A DNA stretch of 6,793 bases from contig JANYAA010000299.1 in NCBI GenBank assembly GCA_025355255.1, positions 1-6,793 of the forward strand. Reading direction: 5' to 3'. A program made the translations under genes and the position numbers. This document shows positions 6,217 to 6,793 of this stretch, one piece after another. The first letter of the stretch is position 1. Each line of letters starts with the position of its first letter. This stretch comes from Chloroflexota bacterium. GTDB lineage: Bacteria; Chloroflexota; Limnocylindria; Limnocylindrales; CSP1-4. The notes below the pieces were generated by a model. It was not told the DNA's origin and searched no databases. It worked only from the letters and a program-made list of their open reading frames with translations.

Positions 6217-6217
6217 A

Positions 6218-6253
6218 TCGAAGCGGCCGGCCCCTCGCAGGACCGGCCGTCGA
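6218..6253. terminator. GC-rich hairpin between convergent genes, likely bidirectional terminator
   Basis: CGGCCGG (6224-6230) pairs perfectly with CCGGCCG (6243-6249) across a 12-nt loop, and TCGA on both sides (6218-6221 and 6250-6253) can extend the stem past a 2-nt bulge. It sits in the 55-base gap between the radical SAM stop and the aminotransferase stop, the expected place for a shared terminator. Neither strand shows a strong T tract, so termination may be weak or factor-assisted. Confidence 0.55.
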
Positions 6254-6271
6254 AACGTGTCGCGGAAGCGG

Positions 6272-6793
6272 CTACTTGACCGCCTGGTCCGTGATGTCGA
6301 GGCCGCGGTCGATGATCGCAAACGCCTCGTCCATCTCCGCCTCGGTGATGCAGAGCGGCGGGTTTGTGTGGACCGAGTTGTTGGCCAGCATCACGTACAG
6401 CCCCTCCTCGCGGAAGAACTTGCCGATCGCCTTCATCTCGTCGCTGGTCCCGTTGAACGGCGTGATCGGCGTCCACGGGTCCTGGCTCCGGACCAGGTCA
6501 AGAATCCCGAAGAGCCCGATGTTGCGGTGGGCGCCCACGGACGGGTGCTTCGCCGCCAGCTTCTCGTGCCAGGCCCGCAGCTTCTCGCCCATGCGGACGG
6601 CGTTGTTGATGAGGTCGTCCTCCTCGTAGACGCGGATGGTCGCGAGGGCGGCGGCAAGGCTCATCGGATGCGAGCTGTAGGTGAGGCCGCCGTAGAACAT
6701 CTTGGTGTTCATGGCCTCTGCGATGCTGTCGCGCATGGCCACGGCGCCCAGCGGCAGGTAGGACGACGTGAGGCCCTTGGCCATCGTCATGAG
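6272..6793 (-). CDS. Class III PLP-dependent aminotransferase, C-terminal part (taurine/omega-amino acid type)
   Basis: About 173 codons are present; the N-terminal part lies beyond the right edge. The fragment begins just before MAKGLTSSYLPLGAV, whose Lys is the pyridoxal phosphate-binding residue of class III aminotransferases. It is followed by GGLTYSSHPMSLAAALATI, matching the conserved GHP-type segment after the lysine, and ends with a helix containing DEAFAIIDRGLDITDQAV. Family members are usually about 420-460 aa, so roughly 40 percent is visible. The family moves the amino group of omega-amino acids or amines to a keto acid. From memory the wording of this fragment is closest to proteins annotated as taurine:2-oxoglutarate or aspartate-family aminotransferases; the substrate cannot be fixed without the N-terminal half. 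The TAG stop is at 6272-6274. It is convergent with the radical SAM gene. Confidence 0.92.
   Translation of the reverse strand, partial: LMTMAKGLTSSYLPLGAVAMRDSIAEAMNTKMFYGGLTYSSHPMSLAAALATIRVYEEDDLINNAVRMGEKLRAWHEKLAAKHPSVGAHRNIGLFGILDLVRSQDPWTPITPFNGTSDEMKAIGKFFREEGLYVMLANNSVHTNPPLCITEAEMDEAFAIIDRGLDITDQAVK

Overview
The window is a GC-rich stretch (by eye about two thirds G+C, with strongly G/C-biased third codon positions) from a bacterial chromosome. The gene mix is a two-pass membrane protein, a large secreted multi-cupredoxin protein, a HAD hydrolase, a stand-alone homocysteine methyltransferase domain, a HemN-like radical SAM enzyme and a class III aminotransferase. That mix, with one possibly leaderless start, would fit a high-GC Chloroflexota or Actinomycetota lineage, perhaps a metagenome-derived one. 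The taxonomic guess is inference only. No rRNA, tRNA, CRISPR array, transposase, phage gene or plasmid function is visible.

Layout from left to right: (1) 30-728, minus strand, a 232-aa protein with one membrane helix at each end. (2) 729-1073, a divergent intergenic region. (3) 1074-2936, plus strand, a secreted protein of five cupredoxin domains joined by Pro-rich linkers. As given, it is broken by two compensating one-base frame breaks: an extra C in a C5 run at 1328-1332 and a missing base near 2870-2885. Read through both, it becomes a 620-aa protein with a signal peptide, one degenerate and four complete amicyanin-like type 1 copper sites, and a C-terminal membrane anchor. (4) 2954-3655, minus strand, a HAD hydrolase of the 2-haloacid dehalogenase-like group, convergent with the cupredoxin gene. 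(5) 3656-3922, a non-coding gap with a small hairpin and a degenerate direct repeat. (6) 3923-4807, minus strand, a homocysteine S-methyltransferase domain protein. (7) 4808-4905, a compact divergent promoter region. (8) 4906-6216, plus strand, a HemN/HemW/HutW-like radical SAM protein. (9) A strong hairpin between convergent ends. (10) 6272-6793, minus strand, the C-terminal part of a class III aminotransferase that runs off the window.

The genes do not form one evident operon; most neighbours are divergent or convergent. The most noteworthy object is the anchored five-cupredoxin protein, which by architecture looks like an extracytoplasmic copper-binding or electron-transfer chain. The membrane protein divergent from it could be co-regulated, but nothing in the sequence proves that. 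The remaining genes look like ordinary metabolic functions: one-carbon/methionine, tetrapyrrole-type radical SAM chemistry, amine metabolism and a HAD hydrolase.
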